From: Klebsiella planticola ATCC 33531
Lineage (GTDB): Bacteria; Pseudomonadota; Gammaproteobacteria; Enterobacterales; Enterobacteriaceae
Assembly (NCBI RefSeq): GCF_000735435.1
Contig: NZ_JMPP01000051.1
Coordinates: 17,706-81,705, forward strand
Length of the DNA stretch: 64,000 nt
Direction: 5' to 3'
Positions within the stretch are counted from its first letter, which is position 1; each line of letters begins with the position of its first letter. Below, one piece after another: positions 28,930-39,311 of the stretch. Made by a program: the position numbers and the translations under genes. A model generated the notes under the pieces. That model was not told the origin of the DNA, searched no databases, and saw only the letters and a list, made by a program, of their open reading frames with translations.

Positions 28930-28948
28930 TGTAATGATAACCATTCTC
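28930..28948 (+). promoter_or_regulatory. Fur box upstream of fecI
   Basis: TGTAATGATAACCATTCTC matches the 19-base Fur consensus GATAATGATAATCATTATC at 15 positions. It lies about 45 bases before fecI, where E. coli fecI also carries a Fur-regulated promoter. Iron-replete Fur would repress the fecIR transcript. Confidence 0.82.
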
Positions 28949-28990
28949 ATATTAACATATCACTATTGATAACCTGTTCTGAATCTGCTC

Positions 28991-29509
28991 ATGTCTCAGC
29001 TTTCCGCCGCCACACCGTTCACGCTCGCCTCTCTGTATCAGGCCCATCACGGCTGGCTGACAACCTGGTTAACCGGCAAGCTGCAATCCGCCTTTGACGC
29101 CGATGATGTCACTCAGGATACCTTTCTGCGCGTCATGGGCAGCGAATCTCTGCCCGCTATCCGCGATCCTAAGTCCTTCCTGTGCACCATCGCCCGACGG
29201 GTGATGATCGATCTGTTTCGCCGTAACGCGCTGGAACGCGCGTGGCTGGAGATGCTTGCCCAGCTTCCGCAGGCCATGGTCCCTTCGCCGGAACTACAGC
29301 ACATCCAGCTGGAGACGCTGCAGCAGGTCGATGCCATGCTGGATGGCCTGAGCCGGAAAGCCCGCGCGGCCTTTTTATTTTCGCAACTGGAGGGGCTGAC
29401 GTATGCCGAGATTGCCGAACGCCTGATGGTCTCGGTCAGCTCAGTGAAAAAATATGTTGCCAGGGCAACTGAGCACTGCCTGCTTTTTCGCCTGGAGAAT
29501 GGCCTGTGA
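28991..29509 (+). CDS. fecI: ECF sigma factor FecI
   Basis: A 172-residue extracytoplasmic-function sigma factor. Region 2 ([14 protein letters not shown] and the [17 protein letters not shown] helix) and region 4 ([20 protein letters not shown]) are present. It matches E. coli FecI closely. On a ferric citrate signal relayed by FecA and FecR it directs transcription from the fecA promoter. The stop codon overlaps the GTG of fecR. Confidence 0.95.
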   Translation: MSQLSAATPFTLASLYQAHHGWLTTWLTGKLQSAFDADDVTQDTFLRVMGSESLPAIRDPKSFLCTIARRVMIDLFRRNALERAWLEMLAQLPQAMVPSPELQHIQLETLQQVDAMLDGLSRKARAAFLFSQLEGLTYAEIAERLMVSVSSVKKYVARATEHCLLFRLENGL

Positions 29510-30453
29510 GTTCCGCATTAACCGAATCCCGTCGCCTGGCCCTGCGTTCCGCATCGCGCTGGTACGCGGTATTAAGCGATGGTCGCGTTAACCCACAGCA
29601 AGAGGCCCGCTGGCAACAGTGGTATGAACAAAACCGCGATCACCAGTGGGCGTGGCAGCAGGTCGAAAACCTGCGCCAGCAGATGGGACAACTTCCCGGC
29701 CCCCTTGCCAGCCGGACGCTCAACGACAGTCGCCTGACGCGTCGCCAGGTACTGAAAGGGCTGATGCTGCTGGTCGCCGCCGGAGGCGGCTGGCAAATGT
29801 GGACCAGTGAACTGGCGGAAGGATTGCGCGCCGATTACCGCACGGCAAAAGGCCTGCCGCTGCGGCAAACCCTCAACGACGGCACTCTGCTGACGCTCAA
29901 TACCGACAGCGCCGCCGATGTGCGCTTTGATGATCGCCTGCGCCTGGTTCGCCTGCGCTACGGCGAAATTGCCGTTACTACCGCCCGTGACCGCCGACAG
30001 CGACCGTTTCGCGTCCAGACCCGCGATGGTTTACTTACCGCGCTGGGCACCGAATTTACCCTCCGCCAGTTTCCCCGTGACACGCGCCTGACGGTGCAAA
30101 AGCACGCTGTCGAGGCGGTGCTGTCAGGCGGACAGCGCAAGATTGTCCACGCCGGCGAGAGTCTGTGGTTTACCCACGACACCTTCTCCCACCTTCAGCC
30201 GCTGAATGGCAGCGACGTAAGCTGGACGCAGGGCGTCCTCAGTTTCCGCGATCGTCCCCTGCATGAGGTGCTCGCCACACTCTCCCGCTATCGCCCGGGG
30301 ATCTTGCGCTGCGATCCCGCCGTCGCCGGTTTACGTCTGAGCGGCACCTTTCCACTGGGCGACACTGATGCGATTTTGCGCATCATCGCGCAGACCCTGC
30401 CGGTAAAACTGCAGTTTGCCACCCGCTACTGGGTCACTGTCGTCGCGGCCTGA
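29506..30453 (+). CDS. fecR: FecR sigma regulator
   Basis: A 315-residue inner-membrane protein linking FecA to FecI. The cytoplasmic N-terminal ~80 residues hold conserved tryptophans ([21 protein letters not shown]) that contact FecI; one membrane helix lies at about 85-100; the periplasmic FecR domain follows ([18 protein letters not shown]). It matches E. coli FecR. The GTG start overlaps the fecI stop by four bases, so translation is coupled. Confidence 0.94.
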   Translation: MSSALTESRRLALRSASRWYAVLSDGRVNPQQEARWQQWYEQNRDHQWAWQQVENLRQQMGQLPGPLASRTLNDSRLTRRQVLKGLMLLVAAGGGWQMWTSELAEGLRADYRTAKGLPLRQTLNDGTLLTLNTDSAADVRFDDRLRLVRLRYGEIAVTTARDRRQRPFRVQTRDGLLTALGTEFTLRQFPRDTRLTVQKHAVEAVLSGGQRKIVHAGESLWFTHDTFSHLQPLNGSDVSWTQGVLSFRDRPLHEVLATLSRYRPGILRCDPAVAGLRLSGTFPLGDTDAILRIIAQTLPVKLQFATRYWVTVVAA

Positions 30454-30481
30454 GAAAAAAACAAAAAATTAGCCTTCTCCA

Positions 30482-30525
30482 TTGTCCCTTTTCACCTGCT
30501 CGTTCGACTTAACAGGTGATGACAA
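30482..30525 (+). promoter_or_regulatory. FecI-dependent fecA promoter region
   Basis: The spacer holds TTGTCCCTTTTCACC followed by CTCGTTCGACT, which resembles the TTGTCC-N-CTCGTTCGACT arrangement of the E. coli fecA promoter as I recall it. TCACCTG (30492-30498) and CAGGTGA (30513-30519) form an inverted repeat around it. Confidence 0.55.
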
Positions 30526-30547
30526 CCAAAACGATTGTGGAGAACAC

Positions 30548-32878
30548 ATGACGCCTTTACGCGTATTACGCAAACCGATGCCTCTGGTGATGGCAATCCG
30601 TTTAAGCCTGCTGCCTCTCGCGGGGCTGGTCGCTGCCCCCACTTTGGCGGCAACGCAGTTTGACATTGCCGCCGGGGATTTAGACAGCGCCCTGAACCAA
30701 TATGCCGCCCGCAGCGGCATTACGCTCTCGGCGGACGCCGGCCTGACTCGCGGAAAACACAGCGATGGCCTGCACGGCAGCTATGAGGTGGAAGACGGTC
30801 TGCAAACGCTGCTCGACGGTAGCGGGCTGCAGCTGAAGTCTCTGGGCAATCAGGCCTGGACGCTGGAACCGGCGCCGGCGAATACGGAATCCACGCTGAC
30901 GGTGGTCGGCGACTGGCTTGGCGACGCCCGGGAAAACGATGTTTTTGAACATGCTGGCGCCCGCGATGTTATCCGCCGCGACGATTTCGCCAAAACCGGC
31001 GCCACCACCATGCGCGAAGTCCTGAATCGCATTCCCGGCGTCAATGCGCCGGAAAATACCGGTACCGGCAGCCACGATCTGGCGATGAACTTTGGCATCC
31101 GGGGGCTGAACCCACGCCTCGCCAGCCGTTCTACGGTACTGATGGACGGTATTCCGGTACCTTTCGCCCCCTACGGTCAACCTCAGCTATCGCTGGCGCC
31201 GGTATCGCTGGGCAACATGGATGCTGTAGATGTGGTTCGCGGCGCAGGCGCCGTGCGCTACGGACCGCAAAACGTGGGCGGCGTAGTGAACTTTGTCACC
31301 CGGGCCATCCCGCAGGATTTTGGCATAGCGGGCGGCGTGGAAGGTCAGCTCAGCCCGACCTCCTCGCAGAACAATCCCAAAGAGACCCACAACCTGATGC
31401 TGGGGGGGACCGCCGATAACGGACTGGGGGCTGCCCTGCTCTATTCCGGTACCCGCGGCAGCGACTGGCGTGAACATAGCGCCACGCGCATCGATGACGT
31501 GATGCTGAAAGGCAAATATGCGCCAAACGCGGTGCACACGTTCAACAGCTTGCTGCAATACTACGATGGTGAAGCCGATATGCCCGGCGGCCTGTCCCGC
31601 GCCGATTATGCTGCCGATCGCTGGCAGTCCACCCGCTTAAAAGATCGCTTCTGGGGACGACGTCAGCTTGCCAGCCTCGGCTATCAGTTCCAGCCGGATG
31701 CACAGCACAAGTTCAACATTCAGGGCTTCTATACCCATACGCTGCGCAGCGGTTATCTGGAGCAAGGGAAGCGCACCACGCTTTCCCCGCGTGAATACTG
31801 GGTGCGTGGTATCGAACCGCGCTACAGCCAGAGCTTTATGCTTGGCGCTTCCGCTCATGAAGTCGGCGTCGGCTATCGCTACGTGAATGAATCCACGCAC
31901 GAGATGCGCTACTACACCCCCACCATCAGCGGCAAGTTGCCCGACACCGCCAGTCCGTACGACCGCGATACCCGCTCTGGCACCGAGGCTCACGCCTGGT
32001 ATATCGACGATCGTATTGATATCGGCAACTGGACGGTCACGCCGGGCATGCGTTTCGAACATATTGAGTCTTACCAGGATGACAGTCTGAAAGGCACCCG
32101 TCAGCAGGTCAGCTATAACGCCCCGCTGCCGGCGCTTAACGTACTTTATCATCTCACCGACAGCTGGAATCTTTATGCCAACACAGAAGGATCGTTCGGT
32201 ACCGTACAGTACAGCCAAATTGGCAAGGCTGTGCAAAGCGGCAATGTGGAACCGGAAAAAGCCCGTACCTGGGAAGTCGGTACTCGCTACGACAACGGCG
32301 CGCTGAGCGCGGAAATGGGACTCTTCCTGATTAACTTCAATAATCAGTACGACTCCAACCAGACCAACGATACCGTCACCGCTCGCGGTAAAACGCGCCA
32401 CAGCGGACTGGAGACGCAGACGCGTTACGACCTTGGCGATCTCAATCCGCAGCTGGAAAATCTGTCGGTCTATGCCAGCTATGCCTATGTCAACGCCGTC
32501 ATTCGTGAGAAAGGCGATACCTACGGTAACCAGGTGCCTTTCTCACCCAGACATAAAGGTACGCTTGGCGTGGACTACAAACCGGGTAACTGGACGTTCA
32601 ACCTCAATAGCGATTTTCAGTCCAGTCAGTTTGCAGACAACGCCAACACCGTGGCGGAGAGCGCTGACGGCAGCAACGGCCGCATTCCGGGCTACATGCT
32701 GTGGGGCGCCCGCGTCGCCTATGATTTTGGCCCGCAAATGGCCAATCTCAACCTGGCATTCGGCGTGAAAAACATTTTCGACCATGAGTACTACACCCGC
32801 TCATACGACGATAACAACAAAGGCATCTATGTCGGCCAGCCGCGGACCTTGTATCTGCAAGGTGCCATGACATTCTGA
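30548..32878 (+). CDS. fecA: TonB-dependent ferric citrate receptor FecA
   Basis: A 776-residue outer-membrane receptor, close to E. coli FecA (774). The signal peptide runs to about residue 34. An N-terminal signalling (STN) domain follows ([20 protein letters not shown]), then a plug with the [20 protein letters not shown] segment, and a 22-strand barrel ending in F. It both imports ferric citrate and signals to FecR. I chose ATG 30548 (MTPLRVLRK) with GGAG upstream. No fecBCDE ABC transporter genes follow. Confidence 0.96.
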   Translation: MTPLRVLRKPMPLVMAIRLSLLPLAGLVAAPTLAATQFDIAAGDLDSALNQYAARSGITLSADAGLTRGKHSDGLHGSYEVEDGLQTLLDGSGLQLKSLGNQAWTLEPAPANTESTLTVVGDWLGDARENDVFEHAGARDVIRRDDFAKTGATTMREVLNRIPGVNAPENTGTGSHDLAMNFGIRGLNPRLASRSTVLMDGIPVPFAPYGQPQLSLAPVSLGNMDAVDVVRGAGAVRYGPQNVGGVVNFVTRAIPQDFGIAGGVEGQLSPTSSQNNPKETHNLMLGGTADNGLGAALLYSGTRGSDWREHSATRIDDVMLKGKYAPNAVHTFNSLLQYYDGEADMPGGLSRADYAADRWQSTRLKDRFWGRRQLASLGYQFQPDAQHKFNIQGFYTHTLRSGYLEQGKRTTLSPREYWVRGIEPRYSQSFMLGASAHEVGVGYRYVNESTHEMRYYTPTISGKLPDTASPYDRDTRSGTEAHAWYIDDRIDIGNWTVTPGMRFEHIESYQDDSLKGTRQQVSYNAPLPALNVLYHLTDSWNLYANTEGSFGTVQYSQIGKAVQSGNVEPEKARTWEVGTRYDNGALSAEMGLFLINFNNQYDSNQTNDTVTARGKTRHSGLETQTRYDLGDLNPQLENLSVYASYAYVNAVIREKGDTYGNQVPFSPRHKGTLGVDYKPGNWTFNLNSDFQSSQFADNANTVAESADGSNGRIPGYMLWGARVAYDFGPQMANLNLAFGVKNIFDHEYYTRSYDDNNKGIYVGQPRTLYLQGAMTF

Positions 32879-32916
32879 TGACGACCTGGGGGTGAGCAAA
32901 AGGTTGTGCGGGTATT

Positions 32917-32957
32917 CCGTCACCGTCCCGCCATAGGGCGGTGACGGTGACGTTTTA
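32917..32957 (+). terminator. fecA terminator-like hairpin
   Basis: CCGTCACC (32917-32924) pairs with GGTGACGG (32940-32947), with CCC-GGG possible inside the loop, followed by TGACGTTTT. In E. coli a hairpin lies between fecA and fecB; here no fecB follows. Confidence 0.7.
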
Positions 32958-33404
32958 GCACGCCTTTCAGCCTTGATGCCGACGTTTGGCGCTGTAAAGG
33001 CGTCTCGCCCCCGACAACTCGCGAGGAAACTGCGTCTCCGTCAGCGGCGGCCGGCAAGCGTTCATCACCCCATCACGCATCTTGTTCTAAAATTCGTTTT
33101 GCCGACGATCGAATCAGATATGTATCATCCCGGCAGCGAGATAACGCAAGTGGCTCACGACAATGTATTTTCTTTTTATGAGCAAAATGATTAACTGACG
33201 TCTGTTAAAAACTTTTTCACGCTTTTATGCGTCTTTGTCGCCATGCATTTCGGGCTTGAGTATTGCTATAAATGAAATTATTTCGGGATTTACTCGCCGA
33301 TCATTTCGCCACGTACTGGCGTCTCTACCCTCTGCTGGCGTTATCTGGATACAGACCACCGGAATGAGCCGATATTATCCCAATCACGCGGATGGAGAAA
33401 AACG
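32958..33404. other. Intergenic region between fecA and the HD-GYP gene
   Basis: About 450 bases without a supported gene. No trace of fecB is recognisable in any frame. The right end must hold the promoter of the HD-GYP gene and its GGAG ribosome site (33394-33397). Confidence 0.4.
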
Positions 33405-34592
33405 ATGCGTCTCGCCTTAAAATCAGCATTGATGCTAACCACGCGCGTTATACAGATAATCAACCCGGAACTTCAGTTGCATATGCAACGCACGGCGCTA
33501 ATTGCTCTCGAGCTCGCGTTAGCTCTGGAACTGCCGCGGTCGCAGCAGCAGACCATATTTTGCGCCGCACTGCTTCACGATATTGGCGTGCTCGGGGATA
33601 AGCGAATCGTCACTTCGCTGAATGACATTGATAATATCGAAGACCCCCACCAGCATCGGGGCGCCGAGATGCTCGGCGGCTTACCCACCTTCGCGCCTGT
33701 TTTGCCTGTTATTCGCCATCACCACTTTAACCCGGCGTATAAAGGTAACCTCGAAGAGCATATCGTTTTTTTTGCCGATGCTTTTGAACGTCTGCTCTCC
33801 AGCGGAAATATCACCACAGATCATCACCCCGACATTATCATCGACACCTTTCGCACATCGCATCATGAGATTGATCCGATGCTCTGTGACACCGTCTGCC
33901 AGCTCGCGCAAAAAGAGCATTTCTGGCTGCATCTTCATCCCGGACATATCCAAAGGATGCTGGAGATCATCGGCCCGATTAACGAGCTGTACATCGATAT
34001 CGACGGGCTGAAAGATATTTGTTTGTTAATTGCCAAAATTGTCGATACCTACAGCAGCTTCACCGCCAGTCACAGTATTATGGTCGGCGAAATATCCTGC
34101 CTGCTGGCAACCTATATGCATCTGCCGGAAGAGGAGTGTAAAAAAATCGAGATTGCCGGCTATTTGCACGATATTGGTAAAATTAATATCCCGTTGGATA
34201 TCCTGGAAAAGCAAAGCGAACTCACGCCTGATGAACTGCGTCAGGTGCGAGAGCATAGCTATATGACCGGTGAAATTCTCAGCGCCTTTAGTGAACTCGG
34301 TGAAATCATTAACTGGGCGGCCAACCACCATGAAAAACTCGATGGCAGCGGCTATCCGCTGCATCTGAATCAGGATTATCTGCAACTCCCTGACCGTATC
34401 ATCGCCATTGCCGATATTTTTACCGCCCTGACCGAAGATCGCCCCTATCGCGTTGCCATGCGTTATCAGGATGCATTACAGCTGATAGAGAACGATGTTA
34501 TAAATGGCGCCCTGGATAAAGATGTTTTTTGTACGTTATGCCAGCATGCCGACACGCTACATAGCACGATTATTCGGAAAAAACGCGACTAA
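33405..34592 (+). CDS. Tandem HD / HD-GYP domain c-di-GMP phosphodiesterase
   Basis: A 395-residue soluble protein with two HD-superfamily domains. The N-terminal one has an HD pair at residues 58-59 (ALLHDIGVLG) and an RHHHFNP loop but lacks the GYP signature. The C-terminal one is a complete HD-GYP: HDIGK at 255-259 and HHEKLDGSGYP at 308-318. The predicted activity is metal-dependent hydrolysis of c-di-GMP to pGpG or GMP. HD-GYP proteins are absent from E. coli K-12. A diguanylate cyclase gene starts 82 bases downstream on the same strand. Confidence 0.85.
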   Translation: MRLALKSALMLTTRVIQIINPELQLHMQRTALIALELALALELPRSQQQTIFCAALLHDIGVLGDKRIVTSLNDIDNIEDPHQHRGAEMLGGLPTFAPVLPVIRHHHFNPAYKGNLEEHIVFFADAFERLLSSGNITTDHHPDIIIDTFRTSHHEIDPMLCDTVCQLAQKEHFWLHLHPGHIQRMLEIIGPINELYIDIDGLKDICLLIAKIVDTYSSFTASHSIMVGEISCLLATYMHLPEEECKKIEIAGYLHDIGKINIPLDILEKQSELTPDELRQVREHSYMTGEILSAFSELGEIINWAANHHEKLDGSGYPLHLNQDYLQLPDRIIAIADIFTALTEDRPYRVAMRYQDALQLIENDVINGALDKDVFCTLCQHADTLHSTIIRKKRD

Positions 34593-34674
34593 CCCTCTGC
34601 CCGCAAATGGGCAGAAGCGGGTTCTATAATTAGACGTAACGTCATTTGTTCATCTGCATGCAAGGAAAATTCGG

Positions 34675-36459
34675 GTGAGAATCGCCACCATGACCAACTG
34701 GGCCTACGGGATCACCGTTTGCCTGACCATCACTTCCGGTATTGCCATGCTGATGGCGTCCAACGCGGAGACCGCCGAACGCCAGGTCGTACAACAGCGG
34801 CAGATCTTCGACCAGCTAACCGAAACGGTTGAAACCGAGAGCTGGGAATTATCCGACCTCGCTCGCGCTTACGTCATTAACAAAAATCCGGATGTGTTAC
34901 AGGAATACCGCCAGCAGGCCCGTTCGCTGACGACGATAGAGCACCGGCTGGAAAAGCTGAAAGATCGGGGAGCGACGCCGCAGGAGCTGATGTTGCTGCG
35001 CGAGGGGCTGCAGATAGCGGATGAGCTGCAGGATGAACAGCAGGCCGCGCTTGCCAGTATTGAACGTGGAGCAGACAGCGAGGCGCTCACCCTGCTCTAC
35101 GGCAAGCCTTATGAACAGGAGCTTGAACGGGTACAGACACAGATCGATCACTTCCGCCTTATGCTGGAAGGCCGGGCCGCCAGCGCCATTGCGCAAGCCA
35201 CGGAAAAATCGCACACCTGGCGTACGTTATCAGAAATAATGGTCGCGCTGACGGCGCTGATGTTCCTGTTTGTCCTCGGATTTATCCTGCAACGGCGGGT
35301 ATTGTACCCGGTTGTTCGTTTAAGTGATGTGGTACAACGTCTTGCCTCACAGGATTATGCCGTCGAAGCCCCCCAGTTCACGCAGATCGATGAGATTGGC
35401 GATATGGCCCAGGCGATCCGTATTTTCCGCGAAAATGGCCTGGCGCGTCAGCGTCTTGAGCAAGAGCGGGATGCCGACTGGGCGATTCGGGAACTGCTGG
35501 CGCGCATGACGCAGCGTCTGCAGGGCTGCGAATCTTTTGACGATGTTATCAAGGTCGCCGAGCTCTTCGCTCCGAATATCGCCCCCGCAATTCCCGGGCG
35601 CCTGTATGTTCTCGAAACCAATCCCTGGCAGTTGCGCTGTGTGGCTCAATGGCTCTCGCCGCCGGATGAACCCGAGGTCTTTTATCCTGACAACTGCTGG
35701 GCCGTGCGCCGTGGATTAAGCCATCCGCCGGTCAATGGTGAGCCTGACATCGCCTGCACCCACCTGCCCGACGCCTGCATTCATCAATCGCTTTGCGTGC
35801 CGCTGGTTGCGCAAGGAGAAGCGATCGGCCTGCTCTCCTTCAGGAATGTCACTCCCGCCACCGCCCCTTCTCGCGCCTATCTGGAGCTGATGGCCGAAGC
35901 GCTGGGTCTGGCGCTGGCAAACCAGCGTCTGCGCAGCGCGCTGCTGGAGAAAGCGCTGTTTGATTCGCTGACCGGGCTGCGTAACCGTCATCATCTGGAT
36001 GATGCCCTGCATACGCAAATCAATCTCGCGGTGCAAAACCATGCTCCGCTGAGCTGCCTGATGATCGATATCGATCACTTCAAAACGATTAACGATCGGT
36101 ATGGTCATGAAGCCGGCGATCTGGTGATCAAGAGCGTGGCGGTCATTGTCCAACGCGCGGTACGCGACAAAGGCATGGCTTTTCGCTACGGCGGCGAGGA
36201 GTTTCTGGTGCTACTTGCCGGCGCCAATGAAGAGACGGCCCGGGCCTGCGCAGAGGAGATTTACGACAGTGTCCGCAGCCTGACCCTGCGCGATGGTCTC
36301 ACCGAGATTGGCCAGGTGGATGTCTCAATCGGCATTGCCAGTTTCCCGCAGCATACCCAGAGCGACAGTCTGCTGCGAGCCGCGGATGCCGCACTTTACC
36401 GGGCCAAAGAGCAGGGGCGCTCCCGGATAGTCAGTTTCGGCATGCTGAAATCCGACTAA
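34675..36459 (+). CDS. Membrane-bound diguanylate cyclase (HAMP-GAF-GGDEF)
   Basis: A 594-residue protein. Two membrane helices (about residues 8-28 and 188-210) enclose a helical periplasmic sensor rich in heptad-like E and Q. A HAMP linker follows (to about 260), then a GAF-like domain (about 290-420) and a C-terminal GGDEF domain with the active variant GGEEF at about 506-510. The I-site position reads RDKG, not RxxD, so product inhibition may be lost. The GTG at 34675 is preceded by AAGGA at good spacing; an ATG at 34690 is the alternative. It probably forms a unit with the HD-GYP gene upstream. Confidence 0.88.
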   Translation: MRIATMTNWAYGITVCLTITSGIAMLMASNAETAERQVVQQRQIFDQLTETVETESWELSDLARAYVINKNPDVLQEYRQQARSLTTIEHRLEKLKDRGATPQELMLLREGLQIADELQDEQQAALASIERGADSEALTLLYGKPYEQELERVQTQIDHFRLMLEGRAASAIAQATEKSHTWRTLSEIMVALTALMFLFVLGFILQRRVLYPVVRLSDVVQRLASQDYAVEAPQFTQIDEIGDMAQAIRIFRENGLARQRLEQERDADWAIRELLARMTQRLQGCESFDDVIKVAELFAPNIAPAIPGRLYVLETNPWQLRCVAQWLSPPDEPEVFYPDNCWAVRRGLSHPPVNGEPDIACTHLPDACIHQSLCVPLVAQGEAIGLLSFRNVTPATAPSRAYLELMAEALGLALANQRLRSALLEKALFDSLTGLRNRHHLDDALHTQINLAVQNHAPLSCLMIDIDHFKTINDRYGHEAGDLVIKSVAVIVQRAVRDKGMAFRYGGEEFLVLLAGANEETARACAEEIYDSVRSLTLRDGLTEIGQVDVSIGIASFPQHTQSDSLLRAADAALYRAKEQGRSRIVSFGMLKSD

Positions 36460-36485
36460 ACGCCATACGGGGATAAGCTGTCTGC

Positions 36486-37103
36486 TTATCCCCGCAACAG
36501 CAAATGGGTGGCTATCCCCCATTTCACCAGCGATAACCGACCTTCCGCGCGCTCCAGAACCGAGTAGCTGCCATTCAGATGCGCATAGCGGGGAAAGTTC
36601 TCCGCACCATGGCCGTCAAGCGTAGAGATAACCGCCTGCATGACCTGGCCATGAGAAACCACGCACACGCACCGGTCCCCCGCCTCACCGGCTTCAAGCA
36701 GCGCCGCTGTTGTTCTGGCGACGGCAGCGGCCAGCGACTCGCCGTGCGGTGGCGTCACGTGCGGATCGCCGGAGTAGATCGCATCGAACAACCTCCGCTG
36801 CTCGTCGTTGAGCTGCGAGTAGACCGTTCCCTCTAATGGCCCGAAGCCCCTTTCAATGAGCCGCGCATCAAAACGGATCGGACAGGCAAAATGGGCCGCG
36901 ATCGGCGTGGCCGCCGCGACGGCGCGACCTGCGGGAGAAGAGACCACTCGATCGATTTTCTCACCGTCAAGCGCGCGGATCAGCGCCGCAATTTGTCTAT
37001 GCCCGCGCGCGGTCACCGGGCTATCAAGGTGCCCCTGCAGGCGGTTAACGCCATTCCATTCAGTTTCACCATGTCTTACGAGCAATATCTTCATTAGCAG
37101 CAT
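36486..37103 (-). CDS. Histidine phosphatase (phosphoglycerate mutase-like) family protein
   Basis: A roughly 203-residue member of the histidine phosphatase superfamily. The phospho-accepting motif is LLVRHGETEWN, and the second catalytic histidine is in CVVSHGQVMQAV. The GPLEG segment resembles CobC/GpmB-type broad phosphatases, more than the glycolytic mutase. Both ATG 37103 and ATG 37094 (MKILLVRHGE) are possible; the latter fits the family better. It is convergent with the cyclase gene with a short gap. Confidence 0.82.
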   Translation of the reverse strand: MLLMKILLVRHGETEWNGVNRLQGHLDSPVTARGHRQIAALIRALDGEKIDRVVSSPAGRAVAAATPIAAHFACPIRFDARLIERGFGPLEGTVYSQLNDEQRRLFDAIYSGDPHVTPPHGESLAAAVARTTAALLEAGEAGDRCVCVVSHGQVMQAVISTLDGHGAENFPRYAHLNGSYSVLERAEGRLSLVKWGIATHLLLRG

Positions 37104-37347
37104 CGGGTTACCCGTTATCGGGCAACATTACCATCCGTCGGGAATAAAAAGAAAGTGATGCCCGGTCCGGTTTTCCCTGACGCGCACTCCGTGACGGTCA
37201 GAGCACCCGGCAGGACAGAAAATCAGACCGTTGCACTCAGGACGTTGTTCGCGTTCTGCTATCCACAACGCGGATGGCAGATAAAATGAAATAAGGATGA
37301 TATGATCTTCGGCAAATGATACCGGCATTAACCTAAGGGCCTACTTA

Positions 37348-37593
37348 ATGAATAATGAAATACCGCTAAAGTATTATGACATCGCCGATGAGTACGCGAC
37401 GGAATGCGCAAAGCCGGTCAGTGAATCAGAACGCGAACCTCTGGCGCACTATTTTCAACTGCTGCTCACTCGTCTCATGAACAACGAGGAGATCAGCGAA
37501 GAGGCCCAGGCAGACATGGCGCGCGAAGCCGGTCTCCCCGCGGATCGTATCGATGAGATCGCGATGTTCCTCAATCAGTGGGGCAATGAGTAG
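37348..37593 (+). CDS. ymjA: YmjA, DUF2543 family protein
   Basis: An 81-residue acidic, helical protein. [17 protein letters not shown] at the start and the [20 protein letters not shown] block match E. coli YmjA (81 residues). Function unknown. In E. coli it lies near the puu genes; here it is surrounded by different neighbours. No ribosome site stronger than CCTAAGG-like sequence is visible upstream. Confidence 0.88.
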   Translation: MNNEIPLKYYDIADEYATECAKPVSESEREPLAHYFQLLLTRLMNNEEISEEAQADMAREAGLPADRIDEIAMFLNQWGNE

Positions 37594-37779
37594 CCTCAGC
37601 AGGGCTCTCTGGCCAGGATAAACGGGCGTGTTGTTATTCTGACGCACGCTATTCCCCCTCGCATAGCCAAAATTTATCGTCCAGACTGAAAGCAAAGACG
37701 TGGTCTGCGCAGGCGTTGTGCATTACACTGCGCGCTGCAAAAATTGAGTTAATACACGATTAAGTAGGTGGTAACGGCG

Positions 37780-38256
37780 ATGAACGGAACAATCACAACC
37801 TGGTTTAAAGATAAAGGTTTTGGATTTATCAAAGATGAAAACGGCGATAACCGCTATTTTCATGTGATTAAGGTCGCCAATCCTGATCTGATTAAGAAAG
37901 ATGTGGCGGTGACCTTCGAACCCACCACCAATAACAAGGGTTTGTCAGCTTATGCGGTGAAAGTGGTGCCGGAAAGCAAATACATCTATATCGCCGGCGA
38001 GCGCCTGAAGCTCACGTCGATCAAATCCTACCTGGTCTACAGCGAAGAAGTGCCTGCCGATACCCGCATTGATAAAGAAAATGCGGTGCTGTCCGTGGGG
38101 ATCCTGATGAGCAGCATCAAGCCGAAATCCGACGTTAAGCCCGGTGACATGCGCTCGCTGAAAAAACTGGCGATCACCACTTTTCAGGGAACGACATTGA
38201 TCTTCTCAGAAGATGAGATTGACATTGATGCCACGGTGAAACTGCTTAAAGTCTGA
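37780..38256 (+). CDS. Cold-shock-domain protein with C-terminal extension
   Basis: A 158-residue protein. The N-terminal 60-odd residues are a cold-shock fold (MNGTITTWFKDKGFGFIKDE) with the aromatic RNP1-like KGFGFI motif, suggesting single-stranded RNA or DNA binding. The remaining ~90 residues form a separate conserved-looking domain (LTSIKSYLVYSEEVPADTRI) that I cannot name. AGGTGG sits 8 bases before ATG 37780; a GTG four codons upstream is the alternative. It is monocistronic. Confidence 0.8.
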   Translation: MNGTITTWFKDKGFGFIKDENGDNRYFHVIKVANPDLIKKDVAVTFEPTTNNKGLSAYAVKVVPESKYIYIAGERLKLTSIKSYLVYSEEVPADTRIDKENAVLSVGILMSSIKPKSDVKPGDMRSLKKLAITTFQGTTLIFSEDEIDIDATVKLLKV

Positions 38257-38555
38257 TTGCCTTCTGACCGCCCCTGGGCCGACATTCTGCCGCTTTCTGC
38301 CGCAGCCTGGCGGCCCTTCAAACCGCTCTCCATACGCATTCTCTTGCCGCCGGTTCTGCGACTGCATTGCAATATGGCGGCCATAATGCAAGCCCTGTGC
38401 GGCGTCCATTGGGGCCGACCTCCGGTTAACACAGCGTGGGGATGTGTTCATTGATGCCATGATTGGCCGAATGGCACAAATGGAAAGATGCCCCTCCCGC
38501 CTCCTGTGCACAATCACTTCCGTGTCCATGCTTGTCACTCACCAGGAGTCAGTTG

Positions 38556-39311
38556 ATGTTGAGAGGTAAAAGAGCCGTTATTACGGGCGGAGGAAGCGGA
38601 TTTGGGCAGGCGCTGGCCGTCTGGCTGACCCGCGAAGGGGTCAGCGTCGATTACTGCGCCCGGCGCCCGGCGGATATCCAGGAAACCAGCACTCTGATCG
38701 CGGCGGAGGGCGGGACGGCGCAAGGATACCTGTGTGATTTAGCGCAACCGGCATCCATTGCGCAGTTTTCCGCGCAGCTATTACAGTCTGAGACGCCGGT
38801 GGATATTCTTATTCTTAATGCGGCGCAATGGTTGTCCGGCAATTTAGACGATCGCTCGCCCCCGGAGATCGTCGATACCCTTCATTCCGGGTTAACAAGT
38901 TCGGTGTTGTTAGTTCAGGCGTTATTACCGGCATTAAGACGCTCGGAGCAGGCGGATATTGTATCCATGATCTCCGCCTGCGGTATCCCGCACTTTACCG
39001 ATTCAATCGCGCATCCTGCTTTCTTCGCCAGCAAGCATGGTCTGAGCGGGTTTACCCAGACGCTCTCGCACCAGCTGGCGGCTGAAAACATCCGCGTCAC
39101 CGGGCTGTATCCGCCGGATTTTGAACTGAGCGGTTTAGACGAACATGTCGACGATAGCGTCAAAATGGGCGAACGCCTGCTGAACGGGCGATCGGTCTGG
39201 GAAACCATTCGCTTTGTCCTCACTCAGCCCCGCAGCTGTCATATCAGCACCCTCTATTTTCAGGGGCCTACACGGGAAGATCTCGCGCGCAAGAGCCGCC
39301 TGCGCGAATAA
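38556..39311 (+). CDS. Atypical short-chain dehydrogenase/reductase lacking catalytic Tyr
   Basis: A 251-residue SDR-fold protein. The cofactor motif TGGGSGFG (residues 10-17) and the NAA (88-90) strand are intact, and the lysine of the YxxxK motif is K160, but the tyrosine is replaced by F156 (AFFASKHG). A serine lies near the usual active-site position (SMISACG). The protein may bind NAD(P) without normal oxidoreductase activity. CAGGAG precedes the ATG at good spacing. It lies 250 bases upstream of mesX on the same strand. Confidence 0.8.
   Translation: MLRGKRAVITGGGSGFGQALAVWLTREGVSVDYCARRPADIQETSTLIAAEGGTAQGYLCDLAQPASIAQFSAQLLQSETPVDILILNAAQWLSGNLDDRSPPEIVDTLHSGLTSSVLLVQALLPALRRSEQADIVSMISACGIPHFTDSIAHPAFFASKHGLSGFTQTLSHQLAAENIRVTGLYPPDFELSGLDEHVDDSVKMGERLLNGRSVWETIRFVLTQPRSCHISTLYFQGPTREDLARKSRLRE

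Noticed and set aside
32879..33404. Possible fecB remnant after fecA
   Set aside because: No periplasmic binding protein sequence is visible in any frame.
36486..37103. Glycolytic phosphoglycerate mutase GpmA
   Set aside because: Length and the GPLEG context fit broad histidine phosphatases, not the cofactor-dependent mutase.
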